Source of the DNA: Lactiplantibacillus mudanjiangensis
GTDB lineage: Bacteria; Bacillota; Bacilli; Lactobacillales; Lactobacillaceae
Assembly (NCBI RefSeq): GCF_005405385.1
Contig: NZ_BJDY01000001.1
Location: 1 to 64,000 of the forward strand
Reading direction: 5' to 3'
DNA: 64,000 bases
In this document: piece after piece, positions 23,862 to 32,733 of the stretch
How the letters are laid out: every line of letters begins with the position of its first letter
Numbering within the stretch: position 1 is the first letter of the stretch
The notes under the pieces: generated by a model
Database searches by the model: none
What the model was told of the DNA's origin: nothing
Seen by the model: the letters and a program-made list of their open reading frames with translations, nothing else
Made by a program: the position numbers and the translations under genes

Positions 23862-24788
23862 ATGTCAGTTAATGAAATTAAACGCTTACTTGCCCATGGC
23901 CCAATCGTCAGTGATGGTGCCATGGCAACCGAACTAGAAAAACGGGGTGTCGCGACCGATAGTGCGTTGTGGTCGGCCACCGCGATGCTAGATCAACCAG
24001 AAGCAATTACGGCTGTTCATCAGAGCTATTTTGCGGCCGGTGCTCAAATTGCCACTACCAACACGTATCAAGCAAATGTGCCCGCGTTTGTTCAAGCTGG
24101 AATTGAAGCCCCAGTGGCACGCCAATTGATTCAAAAAGCGGTCACCTTAGCCCAAACGGCCCGTGATACGACTGCGCCGGCTGGCTTGGTGGCGGGAAGT
24201 ATCGGCCCATATGGGGCTTATTTGGCCGATGGTAGTGAATATACCGGTCATTATCAATTAGATGATGTGGCGTATCAAGAATTTCACCGTGAACGGCTCC
24301 AACTCGTCACTGAAGCTGGTGTGGATTTGTTGGCCTTAGAAACGATGCCAAATTTTGCGGAAGTACAGGCTTTAGTTAAGTTAGTGACGATTGATTTTGC
24401 GGATACGCCTTACTGGGTCAGTTTCAGTATTGAAGATCCCAACACGTTATGTGATGGGACGTCATTAGCTGAGGCGGCAAAATGGGTCGCACAACAACCA
24501 AATGTCGTGGCAGTTGGCGTTAACTGTACGCGGTTAGAAAATATTGAACCAGCCTTAAAAACATTACGACAAGCAGTTGAGATCCCATTAATCGTTTATC
24601 CAAATTCAGGAGATCAATATGATCCCGTGACAAAGACCTGGCAACCAACAGCGGCATCTGAGCAGTCGTATGCGGATTGGGTGCCTAGTTGGTTAGCGGC
24701 CGGCGCCCAAATTATTGGCGGTTGTTGTCGAACCACACCAGCCGATATCGCTGCGGCAGCACAAGTGATAAAAGCTAGCCACAATTAA
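23862..24788 (+). CDS. mmuM: Homocysteine S-methyltransferase
   Basis: A 308-residue zinc-dependent methyltransferase making methionine from homocysteine, with S-methylmethionine or SAM as methyl donor. Landmarks: SDGAMATELEKRG at the N-terminus, TTNTYQAN, the zinc ligands in VGVNCTR and in the C-terminal IIGGCCRTTP. AAAGGAA precedes the ATG. Divergent from the MmuP-like permease, which fits methionine salvage; no T-box or SAM riboswitch was seen in the 106-base gap. Confidence 0.93.
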   Translation: MSVNEIKRLLAHGPIVSDGAMATELEKRGVATDSALWSATAMLDQPEAITAVHQSYFAAGAQIATTNTYQANVPAFVQAGIEAPVARQLIQKAVTLAQTARDTTAPAGLVAGSIGPYGAYLADGSEYTGHYQLDDVAYQEFHRERLQLVTEAGVDLLALETMPNFAEVQALVKLVTIDFADTPYWVSFSIEDPNTLCDGTSLAEAAKWVAQQPNVVAVGVNCTRLENIEPALKTLRQAVEIPLIVYPNSGDQYDPVTKTWQPTAASEQSYADWVPSWLAAGAQIIGGCCRTTPADIAAAAQVIKASHN

Positions 24789-24804
24789 ACTGGAGGACAA
24801 CGGC

Positions 24805-24990
24805 ATGATTTTCTTAGGATTAGCAATTCTGATTTTGATGGTATTAAGTTGGGGGCTATTTACCTTAGTTTGGCGTTGCCGGTCTAATTGGGGTTGGTTG
24901 ATACTTTGGGGAACCTTAGCAATTGGCTTAACGTTAATTAGTGCCGCTTGGCTATACGTGATCATCGGCATTGCTTTAACGGCTGATTAA
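24805..24990 (+). CDS. Small two-helix membrane protein
   Basis: A 61-residue protein with two hydrophobic segments (residues about 2-23 and 29-57) separated by a short RCRSN loop. CTGGAGG nine bases before the ATG and its position 16 bases after mmuM, before a shared terminator, argue that it is translated. Function unknown. Confidence 0.65.
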   Translation: MIFLGLAILILMVLSWGLFTLVWRCRSNWGWLILWGTLAIGLTLISAAWLYVIIGIALTAD

Positions 24991-24995
24991 TACTG

Positions 24996-25044
24996 AGTAC
25001 CGTGTTGAATGGCGCTAATATGCCAATCAGCACGGTACTTTTGT
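24996..25044 (+). terminator. Terminator after mmuM
   Basis: Arms AGTACCGTG (24996-25004) and CACGGTACT (25031-25039) with inner ATGGC/GCCAAT pairing, then TTTTG. Confidence 0.85.
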
Positions 25045-25139
25045 GTTGTTGGTTTAATCGTCTGAGCGAATCACTGGTGTTGCACCAATAAAAGCTTATG
25101 ATAAACATAACGATATTATAAGATAAGGGGACGGTGACG

Positions 25140-25955
25140 ATGCATTACGGGATATTTTATAACGCCCAAGCAGGGAGTGGTCAGGCCGCAACGGTGGCCA
25201 AACAATTAGCGTCACAACTAAAAAAGCATCAGCATACGAGTGAGTATTTAGTGGCGACGAGTGCCAAGCGGGCAATTCAGACCGTTAGTCAGGCAGTTCC
25301 AGCACTAGATTGTTTGGTGATTATTGGTGGTGATGGCACGCTGAATGTCGGATTAACGGGAATGTTGCAGGCTAAACATGCGATACCGTTAGGCGTGATT
25401 CCGATGGGGACGGTGAATAATTTTGCCAAGCGATATCAGATTCCACAAGATCCAAATGAAGCCATCGACGTGATCGTGACGGCGGCAAATCAACGTCAAG
25501 TGGGTATTGCGCTGGTCAATGATCAGCAAGTAGTGGTCAGTTCGCTCACGGTCGGCCATTTAGCAACAATTGCGAATGATGTTCATCAACGTGATAAGCA
25601 ACGTTGGGGACGCTTAATCTACTTAGGTAAGTTGATTCAACATTTTGGCAAGCGACATTTAATGAAGATCCGCTATCAGCTAGACCAACAAGCGCCGAAA
25701 GTACGAACGACGCGGCAAGCGTTATTGACGACGACAAAATCAATTGGTGGTTTGCCTTATAAACGATCGGTTGCCGGAAAGATGAATTTGACCATTGTTG
25801 GTCGCTGGCGTTGGCGTCAATTTGAATTGCGGCAAGTACGCCTGCTTCCGGTTGACAAGCAAACGGTGACGACGCGCATTGACGGTGATGTCGGTCCTAA
25901 GTTGCCGATCAATATCCGGTATGCGCCAGATTGGTTAACACTCTTGATTCCATAA
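25140..25955 (+). CDS. Diacylglycerol kinase-family lipid kinase
   Basis: A 271-residue member of the DagK/sphingosine-kinase superfamily. FYNAQAGSG opens the protein and the nucleotide-binding GGDGT lies at residues 63-67, followed by PMGTVNNFAKR. Such enzymes phosphorylate diacylglycerol or a related lipid; the substrate is not determined. ATG at 25140 is preferred over a GTG six bases earlier because AAGGGG then lies at normal distance. Single gene with its own terminator. Confidence 0.9.
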   Translation: MHYGIFYNAQAGSGQAATVAKQLASQLKKHQHTSEYLVATSAKRAIQTVSQAVPALDCLVIIGGDGTLNVGLTGMLQAKHAIPLGVIPMGTVNNFAKRYQIPQDPNEAIDVIVTAANQRQVGIALVNDQQVVVSSLTVGHLATIANDVHQRDKQRWGRLIYLGKLIQHFGKRHLMKIRYQLDQQAPKVRTTRQALLTTTKSIGGLPYKRSVAGKMNLTIVGRWRWRQFELRQVRLLPVDKQTVTTRIDGDVGPKLPINIRYAPDWLTLLIP

Positions 25956-26000
25956 AAAATGCGTGACCTTAGCAAAAATGACTAAGGCCACGCATTTTAA
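25955..26000. terminator. Terminator after the lipid kinase gene
   Basis: Arms AAAATGCGTG..CCTTAG and CTAAGG..CACGCATTTT with a 9-base loop. Confidence 0.85.
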
Positions 26001-26130
26001 GTGTTAATAGACTAAAGGTCGAATGTTGTTTTTTAACAATAACCGTTGATTAAAAATAGATTGCTTTGCCACCTGCCGTTCGCCCACCTTGAGCCGAAAC
26101 GCTGTGGGCGGACCGGTTCAGCCGAAAAGT

Positions 26131-26421
26131 GGTCTGAACCATCGTTTTGAACCACCAAACCCGTGTTTCAAAAGCGCCAAGCTCTAAACGATAAATCGCT
26201 AAGAGCTTCCCACGGCTGGGCTCAATGTGGGCTCACTCTCGGTTATATTAGTGATTACTAGATTAGTGTCCACGATATAACCGGAGTCAGCCAGTGATAG
26301 CGCCGGCCGTGAAACCATCGTTAGTCCGGATGGCTTTCCCGGGCTTAAAAGCGAGGTTGAAGCCTGCACTTTGGCTGGAACCGGTCCCCACAGCCGGCAG
26401 AATCACTGGCTGGCGTAGGTG
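26131..26421 (-). repeat. Dispersed structured intergenic repeat, copy B
   Basis: Inverted copy of 16052-16374, about 290 bp, lacking the 42-base segment of copy A. Read on the minus strand it contains dyads CCAGCCAGTGAT/ATCACTGGCTG, CGGTTATAT/ATATAACCG and AAGCTC..CGAT/ATCG..GAGCTT. Two more hairpins flank it on the low-coordinate side (CGCCCAC/GTGGGCG at 26091-26110 and GGTTCAG/CTGAACC at 26115-26140). Like copy A it lies between two convergent genes and contains no open frame conserved with A. The remainder of the gap 25956-26476 shows only the upstream terminator. Confidence 0.85.
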
Positions 26422-26476
26422 ACTAATTTAGTCTAACTCAAAACGTTTCTGTTAAAGATTCACTCACGACTTTTAG

Positions 26477-27214
26477 TTAATAGAGTAAAAACATTAACAC
26501 GAATTGAACGAGGGTATTGATGAACAAGTGTTGACGCAAACGACCAAATGCCTGTTGTGAAAACCATATGGCAATAGTGATCACAATTGCTAAAATGGTT
26601 TGCCACGTCATGGGTTGTAAGAAGATGGTGACAACTAAAACGAAGCCCATAATTGCTGAAATTAACTGATTAATTTGACGCTTTTGGCTAAACGTTGGCA
26701 CATATAAAAAGCCGTAACTAGCTGCTAGTGGAGCTAACTTCCATAAGAACGTCGTGGATAAATATTGATTCTGTAAATAGAAGACTGCCACTGGAATGGT
26801 AAAGGTCATGACGATACTGAAAACAACCAGACCGAAGTAATTTTGCATACCGAATCTTGGAATGGCCATGATAAATAGCCAAGCACTAGCGGTTAGCAGT
26901 AAATATAATAGCTCAGACTCTTGGGCGATGATATTGGTGAAAGCCAAGGCAATGGCAATCCCAATCGCAATCAAACTCCATTGAGTCGGAATTTGGCGAT
27001 CTAAAATAATGAAAACAGCAGCTGTAATCGCGACAGTATACCCAATTAAAGGCAATTGGGTGGTCGAAAAGGTCGCTGTTTGGAAGGAACGACCGTAATC
27101 AAGTGCCGCCCACCAACAGATAATACTTTGTAAGATTACATACAACACCAACTGCACATAATCCCGATTTAGTTTTAATTTTCCAATTCGAAGCATCGAC
27201 TCAACATCTTTCAT
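26477..27214 (-). CDS. Integral membrane protein of unknown function
   Basis: A 245-residue protein with about eight hydrophobic helices and short loops, no charged catalytic motif and no recognised family. The ATG at 27214 has only a weak ribosome site (AGGAT 15 bases away); a second in-frame ATG lies 18 bases inside. It reads away from metK and converges on repeat copy B. Possibly a small permease or an FUSC/DUF-type membrane protein; undecided. Confidence 0.65.
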   Translation of the reverse strand: MKDVESMLRIGKLKLNRDYVQLVLYVILQSIICWWAALDYGRSFQTATFSTTQLPLIGYTVAITAAVFIILDRQIPTQWSLIAIGIAIALAFTNIIAQESELLYLLLTASAWLFIMAIPRFGMQNYFGLVVFSIVMTFTIPVAVFYLQNQYLSTTFLWKLAPLAASYGFLYVPTFSQKRQINQLISAIMGFVLVVTIFLQPMTWQTILAIVITIAIWFSQQAFGRLRQHLFINTLVQFVLMFLLY

Positions 27215-27318
27215 AAGTTAATGTTTTAATCCTACCGATAAGCTGTCGTGGGGTCAATAATTAGGTCAGATTCTTTAAAAAATTTGATGATTGTGTTAGA
27301 GTAATACAGTTATGAGCA

Positions 27319-27514
27319 GTTCCCGAAAGGATAAGAGGCACGCCTCAACTATGCTGAAACGTGCACTCACAAACTGGTGGCTGTGCCTAGCTACGCTTAG
27401 CAATTACTGCCAAACCCGCAGTCATTACCAAGCTAGGCTATGCGCGCCACCAAAACGTTTGTGAGCACACTCTTAGATGCCTTGTAACCGAAATATCTAA
27501 GGGGGAATTTTAAA
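27319..27514 (+). promoter_or_regulatory. S(MK) box (SAM-III) riboswitch of metK
   Basis: The conserved parts of the S(MK) box are present: GTTCCCGAAAGGAT at 27319-27332, AGATGCCTTGTAACCGAAA at 27475-27493 and GGGGGAATT at 27501-27509. The last contains the metK Shine-Dalgarno, which pairs with GTTCCC when SAM is bound and blocks translation. Between the two conserved halves, where other species have a short variable hairpin, there is an insertion of about 142 bases that is itself a long palindrome. Confidence 0.93.
27361..27468 (+). repeat. Long palindrome inside the S(MK) riboswitch
   Basis: Arms GTGCACTCACAAAC and GTTTGTGAGCAC enclose further pairing (GGTGGC/GCCACC, CCTAGCT/AGCTAGG, AATTACTGC/GCAGTCATT), forming a stem of more than 40 bp with bulges that covers the variable segment of the riboswitch. 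Confidence 0.85.
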
Positions 27515-28699
27515 GTGAGTGAAAGACACCTATTTACATCTGAATCAGTTTCTGAGGGCCATCCCGATAAAATCGCGGATCAAATCAGTGATTCAATTTT
27601 AGATGCTATGTTGGAACAAGACCCAGAAGCACGAGTTGCCGTTGAAACATCAGTGACAACTGGGTTAGTGCTGGTCTTCGGTGAAGTATCAACCAAGGCC
27701 TATGTAGATATTCAAAAAGTAGTTCGTAATACCATCAAATCAATTGGGTATACGGACGGCCAATACGGTTTTGACGGTGACAACTGTGCCGTTCTGGTTT
27801 CGTTGGACGAACAATCACCTGATATCGCGCAAGGGGTCGATGATTCCTTGGAAACTCGTGAAGGTGACGGGGACCCATTGGACCAAATCGGCGCCGGTGA
27901 TCAAGGGATGATGTTTGGCTATGCCATCAACGAAACCCCTGAATTAATGCCACTACCAATCTCATTGAGCCATCGCTTAATGCAAAAGATTGCCGCTTTA
28001 CGTAAGGATGGGACCATTAAATGGTTACGTCCAGATGCCAAGGCACAAGTTACGGTTGAATATGATGAACAAAATCAACCACAACGCGTAGATACGGTTG
28101 TGTTATCAACGCAACATGATCCTGATGTTGACTTGGAAACGATCCGCCAAACGGTGATTGACCAAGTTATCAAGGCCGTTATTCCAGCTGACTTGTTGGA
28201 TGATAAAACCAAGTATTTGGTTAACCCAACTGGTCGTTTTGTTATCGGTGGTCCTCAAGGGGACGCTGGTTTGACTGGTCGGAAAGTCATCGTGGATACT
28301 TACGGTGGTTTTGCCCATCATGGTGGTGGAGCCTTCTCTGGTAAGGATGCTACTAAGGTTGACCGTTCAGCAAGTTATGCGGCCCGTTACATCGCGAAAA
28401 ACGTGGTGGCAGCTGGGTTAGCAGACCAAGTTGAAGTTCAATTGGCTTATGCTATTGGGGTTGCTGAACCTGTATCGATCGCGGTGGATACTGCCGGTAC
28501 TGGTAAGGTTAGCGATGAAGCTTTGATTAGTGCTATTCGCAAACATTTTGATTTACGCCCAGCTGGGATTATTAAGATGTTAGACTTACAACGCCCAATT
28601 TATCGTAAAACAGCGGCTTATGGTCATTTTGGCCGAACTGATGTGGACCTTCCTTGGGAACATACTGATAAAGCAGCGGCTTTGAAAGCTGAATTTTAA
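27515..28699 (+). CDS. metK: S-adenosylmethionine synthetase
   Basis: A 394-residue MetK making SAM from methionine and ATP. GHPDK at residues 15-19, [12 protein letters not shown] from residue 126 and GGGAFSGKD at 270-278 are the family signatures. Translation starts at GTG (27515) after GGGGGA, the sequestered ribosome site of the S(MK) riboswitch, so synthesis should fall when SAM is plentiful. Monocistronic. Confidence 0.97.
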   Translation: MSERHLFTSESVSEGHPDKIADQISDSILDAMLEQDPEARVAVETSVTTGLVLVFGEVSTKAYVDIQKVVRNTIKSIGYTDGQYGFDGDNCAVLVSLDEQSPDIAQGVDDSLETREGDGDPLDQIGAGDQGMMFGYAINETPELMPLPISLSHRLMQKIAALRKDGTIKWLRPDAKAQVTVEYDEQNQPQRVDTVVLSTQHDPDVDLETIRQTVIDQVIKAVIPADLLDDKTKYLVNPTGRFVIGGPQGDAGLTGRKVIVDTYGGFAHHGGGAFSGKDATKVDRSASYAARYIAKNVVAAGLADQVEVQLAYAIGVAEPVSIAVDTAGTGKVSDEALISAIRKHFDLRPAGIIKMLDLQRPIYRKTAAYGHFGRTDVDLPWEHTDKAAALKAEF

Positions 28700-28754
28700 A
28701 TAAAAAACGGTGACGATGCCAACGGATCGTGCCGGTCTGTAGGTACTCGACGCT

Positions 28755-28787
28755 AAAAGCGACCTCTCTTTGAGGTTGCTTTTTTAT
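28755..28787 (+). terminator. Terminator of metK
   Basis: Arms AAAAGCGACCTC and GAGGTTGCTTTT around a five-base loop, followed by a T run. The preceding 55 bases contain further potential pairing. Confidence 0.88.
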
Positions 28788-28822
28788 TATGGCAAGAAAT
28801 AAAAAAGTGAGGGAATTGTTTT

Positions 28823-30340
28823 ATGCAACAACGAAAAACCAACGTTTTGGCAGTTACAATAGCCATTTACGTGGCGACGTTTATGAGTGCAATCGAAGGG
28901 ACGATCGTGTCAACGGCGTTACCGACAATTGTCGGAGATTTACATGGGGTCTCGTTAATGAACTGGGTCTTTTCGATATATTTATTGACGAACGCAATGA
29001 TGACGCCGATTTATGGGAAATTGACCGATTTAATTGGCCGTAAGCCGGTGATGCAAGCGGGGTTAATTATTTTTATCATTGGGTCCATGATGAGTGGACT
29101 ATCGAACTCGATGCCGGTTTTGATTTTCTGGCGGGCCATTCAAGGAATTGGTGCTGGGGCGTTGATGCCAGTTTCGATGACAATTATTGCGGATATTTAT
29201 TCGTTTGAACGCCGGGCTAAAGTTTTAGGCTTTAACAGTTCGGCCTGGGGAATTGCGTCCGTTTTAGCGCCATTAATTGGGGGCTTGATTGTCGATAAAT
29301 TAAGCTGGCACTGGATCTTCTTCATCAATGTGCCAGTTGGCCTGATTACGTTAATTTTATTCCAAGTTTATTTACGTGAACCTAAACGTCACAGTGATGT
29401 GAAGGTTGATTATTTAGGTAGTTTTTGGTTAATGCTATTTTTACTTGGCCTAATGTTAAGCTTCCAATTATTAGGCAATACGACGATCAACTGGGCAATG
29501 GTCATTTTAGCTTGGGTTGTGAGTGTCTTGAGTCTCTGGCTATTTATTCGGCGTGAAGGTCGGACGAGTGAACCGGTTATTTCACTAGACTTATTTAAAA
29601 ATCGGACTTTCGTGATTCAAAATGCCGTGGCCGCGTTAATTAGCGGGTTTCTAATGGCCGTGGAAGTTTACATTCCAACTTGGACACAAGGTATTTTAGG
29701 GGTACCTGCATCTTTAGCTGGCTTTGCGGTCACACCTAGTTCGTTAATGTGGATTATTGGATCGTTTGTGACTGGTCGGTTATTGGCTAAATGGGCACCA
29801 CGCCGGATTATCTATTTGAGTCTGGCCTTTATCGCGGTGACTGGTCTTTGTTTAGCACTCATCCCGGTATCGACACCGTTTGCCTGGTTCTTCTTAATTA
29901 CCGCTGTTGGTGGGGTTGGTTTCGGGATTGTGATCACCGCAACGACCGTGACCTCACAACACTTAGTCTCACCAAAAACGGTGGGGGTCGCGACTTCATT
30001 TAATACGTTGAGCCGGACTATCGGCCAAACGTTGATGATTTCAATCTTTGGGATTGCACTCAATGTTGGCATGAATCAAGGTATTCAGACCCATGCCGGC
30101 ACTAACATGGCGATGATGAATAAATTAATTAACCCACAAACGGCAACTGAATTGCCGACTAAATTGTTACCAACATTGCGTGGTATTTTATATAACGGGT
30201 TACATGGAGTTTACTTGATTGGGCTAGGCTTGCTAGTCTTAGCCGTAATTGTGAATAGTCTAGATCGTGGTCCACAATTAACAGCGGCGCAACATGCGGC
30301 TAAATTGCAACGGGGGTCAGCCCATGAAACGACGGACTAA
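28823..30340 (+). CDS. DHA2-family (14-helix) MFS drug exporter
   Basis: A 505-residue EmrB/QacA-type multidrug exporter. The motif A loop GKLTDLIGRKPVM lies between helices 2 and 3, and the motif C region VLAPLIGGLIVD lies in helix 5; 14 hydrophobic helices can be counted. Substrate unknown. GAGGG precedes the ATG. Its end overlaps the start of the following hydrolase gene by 17 bases. Confidence 0.9.
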   Translation: MQQRKTNVLAVTIAIYVATFMSAIEGTIVSTALPTIVGDLHGVSLMNWVFSIYLLTNAMMTPIYGKLTDLIGRKPVMQAGLIIFIIGSMMSGLSNSMPVLIFWRAIQGIGAGALMPVSMTIIADIYSFERRAKVLGFNSSAWGIASVLAPLIGGLIVDKLSWHWIFFINVPVGLITLILFQVYLREPKRHSDVKVDYLGSFWLMLFLLGLMLSFQLLGNTTINWAMVILAWVVSVLSLWLFIRREGRTSEPVISLDLFKNRTFVIQNAVAALISGFLMAVEVYIPTWTQGILGVPASLAGFAVTPSSLMWIIGSFVTGRLLAKWAPRRIIYLSLAFIAVTGLCLALIPVSTPFAWFFLITAVGGVGFGIVITATTVTSQHLVSPKTVGVATSFNTLSRTIGQTLMISIFGIALNVGMNQGIQTHAGTNMAMMNKLINPQTATELPTKLLPTLRGILYNGLHGVYLIGLGLLVLAVIVNSLDRGPQLTAAQHAAKLQRGSAHETTD

Positions 30341-31049
30341 AGTTTTATGGTCACTGTTAGTTGTCATTTTACTAGCTTTAGGGATTGGTTACGGTACGGT
30401 TAAGTCTAAGATTCATCAGCCAAGCGTCGCAGCCACCACAGCATTAAAGACGGCGACTAGGACGACTAGCAAGTATACGTTTTTTAAAGGTGACGGTAAG
30501 CACAAGCAACCTGCGGTGATCTTTTATCCGGGTGCGTTGGTGGAACCAGGTAGCTACAGTATTTGGGCGCATCAATTAGCGCAAAAAGGGTATAACGTGT
30601 ACGTGATGCATTTTCCATTAGACTTAGCGGTGTTAGCTGGCAATCAGGCTAATGCAGTACCGACTAAAGTGCGGCACAACTATGTGATTGGCGGTCATTC
30701 GTTAGGCGGGGTGATGGCGAGTCGCTATGCGGCTAAACACACCAGTGGTCTTAAAGGTGTCTTTTATCTAGCAAGTTATCCTGATAAAAAGGGCCGACTA
30801 GATCAAACTAATGTGAAAGGCTTGTCAGTAACTGGCAGTCGTGATGGTGTGCTGAACTGGTCAAGTTATCGCAAGAGTAAGACTTATCTGCCAAAATCAA
30901 CGCAGTTTGTCACATTGAAAGGTGGTAATCACGGTGGCTTTGGGAGTTATGGGCATCAAAAAGGCGATCGTCAAGCAACGATTAGTCAGGCTAAGCAACA
31001 ACGATTGATTAGCACAACCTTGGCTAAGTGGTTAGCACAACTCAACTAA
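30324..31049 (+). CDS. Membrane-anchored alpha/beta hydrolase
   Basis: A 241-residue alpha/beta hydrolase with an N-terminal signal anchor (VLWSLLVVILLALGIGYG). The nucleophile elbow GGHSLGG is at about residue 125, VIFYPGALVEPGSY holds the oxyanion region, and GGNHGGFG near the C-terminus carries the likely catalytic His. ATG at 30324 follows CGGGGG. Co-transcribed with the MFS exporter. The active site should face outside the cell; substrate unknown. Confidence 0.85.
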   Translation: MKRRTKVLWSLLVVILLALGIGYGTVKSKIHQPSVAATTALKTATRTTSKYTFFKGDGKHKQPAVIFYPGALVEPGSYSIWAHQLAQKGYNVYVMHFPLDLAVLAGNQANAVPTKVRHNYVIGGHSLGGVMASRYAAKHTSGLKGVFYLASYPDKKGRLDQTNVKGLSVTGSRDGVLNWSSYRKSKTYLPKSTQFVTLKGGNHGGFGSYGHQKGDRQATISQAKQQRLISTTLAKWLAQLN

Positions 31050-31054
31050 ATTAT

Positions 31055-31116
31055 GACAAGACTTAAAAAGACCTAGACGCCGATTGATTAGCGTTTAGGC
31101 CTTTTTGAGTCTTGTC
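31055..31116. terminator. Bidirectional terminator
   Basis: Arms GACAAGACT..AAAAG..CCTA..CGC and GCG..TAGG..CTTTTT..AGTCTTGTC, serving both the hydrolase gene and the convergent methyltransferase gene. Confidence 0.9.
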
Positions 31117-31118
31117 GA

Positions 31119-31688
31119 TTAGCGCTTTTGAATGGCTAACAGATAAGGCGGTGTATGAACTTGATTGATGAAGCCATACTGTAAAACTTGAAACTGATGT
31201 TGATCTAACTGAGTCATATGATCCAGCACCGCTTGGGCCTCTTTGTCGCCACCGGGATGTCCCGCGTAAACGAGTAAAATAATGACCCCGTTAGTCGCCA
31301 AACGAGCTTCTAAAGCTTGAATCGCGGCTAGGGTGGTCGTCGGTTTGGTAATAATCGTTTTGTCGCCACCAGGTAAATACCCGAGATTAAAAATGGCACA
31401 TTTAACAGTGGTGGCTTCAGGTAAAACTTGAGCGACAGTTTCATGTCCGGCATGAGTTAATGTGACTTGATGATCTAGCCGTTCAGCCTGGAGCGCTTGT
31501 TGTGTATGCTCAATGGCTGTTTTTTGAATATCAAAGCCATAAACATGACCACTCGGGCCAACTAATTTGGCAAGATAAACCGTGTCATGGCCGTTACCAA
31601 CAGTGGCATCGACTACGGTATCACCTGGATCGACACTTTGATTGATAAGCGTATGACTGAACGCTAGTGCAGAACTAAGTTGAATGAT
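31119..31688 (-). CDS. Class I SAM-dependent methyltransferase (YtqB-like), abnormal start codon
   Basis: A continuous frame of about 189 residues with all motifs of a YtqB-type rRNA methyltransferase: DATVGNGHDTVYLAK (SAM-binding motif I), YGFDIQKTAIEHT (motif II), FNLGYLPGGDK (catalytic region) and VYAGHPGG. No ATG, GTG or TTG lies between the in-frame stop upstream and motif I. AAGGAG lies six bases before an ATC (31686-31688) and nine before an ATT (31683-31685), followed by IQLSSALAFSH, which is how relatives begin after their Met. It therefore uses a rare AUC/AUU start or has lost its ATG by one substitution. The ribosome site overlaps the PAP2 stop. Confidence 0.8.
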   Translation of the reverse strand: MIQLSSALAFSHTLINQSVDPGDTVVDATVGNGHDTVYLAKLVGPSGHVYGFDIQKTAIEHTQQALQAERLDHQVTLTHAGHETVAQVLPEATTVKCAIFNLGYLPGGDKTIITKPTTTLAAIQALEARLATNGVIILLVYAGHPGGDKEAQAVLDHMTQLDQHQFQVLQYGFINQVHTPPYLLAIQKR

Positions 31689-31699
31689 CGTTCACTCCT

Positions 31700-32353
31700 T
31701 TATTGATGTTGCGGTTTTAACGGGCCGGTTCGATAACCAGTCGTCAAACGGGTACTTAAATATAATAAACAACTCCCCAACATGAAGCCGCCCAAGGTAT
31801 CACTAGGGTAGTGAACACCAACGATGATTCGGCTCATCATCATTAATAGAATTAAAATGAGACCAATGCCCAGTAACCACCATTTGGTAGTTGATTTGGG
31901 ATATAGTGTCCAACCGATAACAATTAAACTCCCAATCAGCATTGTGGTTGATGTCGAATGCCCACTAGGATAACTGAAACCACCGATTTGAACGAGCCGC
32001 CAGGCAGTGGGGCGCGGGCGTTCAATGATTTGTTTGACAAAGTAATTCCCGTAACCGCCTAAAATCCAAGTGTTAATCCATAGAAACAAGGTTGCACGGG
32101 GCTGACGAAAAAGCCATAATGCCCCACCTAGAATTAGGGTGATGATGGTAATACTATGTGGATTGCCAAGTTTGGTGTAGCCGACCATCAATTGTTGAAA
32201 CCACTGTGGACTATGGTGAAGTGGTAAGGCAATCGATTGATCAAATAAGTGGATAATACCGGCTGATTGGGCTACTAAGACGGTCCAAATGAGCCACAAA
32301 ATGAATAGACCCAGCATCCAAGTATCGGATGCGCGCCATTTAGCGTGTGTCAT
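31700..32353 (-). CDS. PAP2-superfamily membrane phosphatase
   Basis: A 217-residue phosphatase with about six helices. The three catalytic motifs are clear: KQIIERPRP, SYPSGHST and SRIIVGVHYPSD. Such enzymes dephosphorylate undecaprenyl pyrophosphate or phosphatidylglycerol phosphate at the outer face of the membrane. ATG at 32353 is preceded by GGAGGAGAGG; the TTG further upstream lies before that site. Its stop overlaps the ribosome binding site of the methyltransferase gene, so the two form an operon. Confidence 0.9.
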   Translation of the reverse strand: MTHAKWRASDTWMLGLFILWLIWTVLVAQSAGIIHLFDQSIALPLHHSPQWFQQLMVGYTKLGNPHSITIITLILGGALWLFRQPRATLFLWINTWILGGYGNYFVKQIIERPRPTAWRLVQIGGFSYPSGHSTSTTMLIGSLIVIGWTLYPKSTTKWWLLGIGLILILLMMMSRIIVGVHYPSDTLGGFMLGSCLLYLSTRLTTGYRTGPLKPQHQ

Positions 32354-32490
32354 CGCCTCTCCTCCGTTCAAATTAATCTCCGACTATTATAGCATTCAAT
32401 GATTTTGGCGGGCAAATAATCGCAAAGAATCCCGAGCAATGCTTGAATAATCCGGTGGGGTTTGCTACCATGATAACTAATAACTTTGCG

Positions 32491-32721
32491 ACTCTGACAA
32501 GGACTAGTAGTCGGCGATGATTTTCAGAAACCCCGTGGTTGTTGCAAACGGGGATTCATGGCCAACGAACTCACCTTCGAGTCTTCCGGCTGAAACAAGT
32601 AGGTTCGGACGTGGTTTCGCGTTAAGATTCCCAAGAAGCCACGATTATCGTGGAATCATAGGTGGTACCGCGGAACCTCGTTTCGTCCTATAAGCGCTTT
32701 TTGCTTATAGGCGTTTTTTTG
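32491..32721 (+). promoter_or_regulatory. T-box leader of leuS
   Basis: The T-box sequence AGGTGGTACCGCG begins at 32660 and is followed by a terminator (CCTATAAGC/GCTTATAGG and a T run, 32687-32720). Stem I begins near 32491 and the specifier loop appears in GAACTCACCTTC, with CTC as the probable leucine codon. Uncharged tRNA-Leu would stabilise the antiterminator and switch leuS on. Confidence 0.9.
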
Positions 32722-32733
32722 TCTAGAGTGTGA

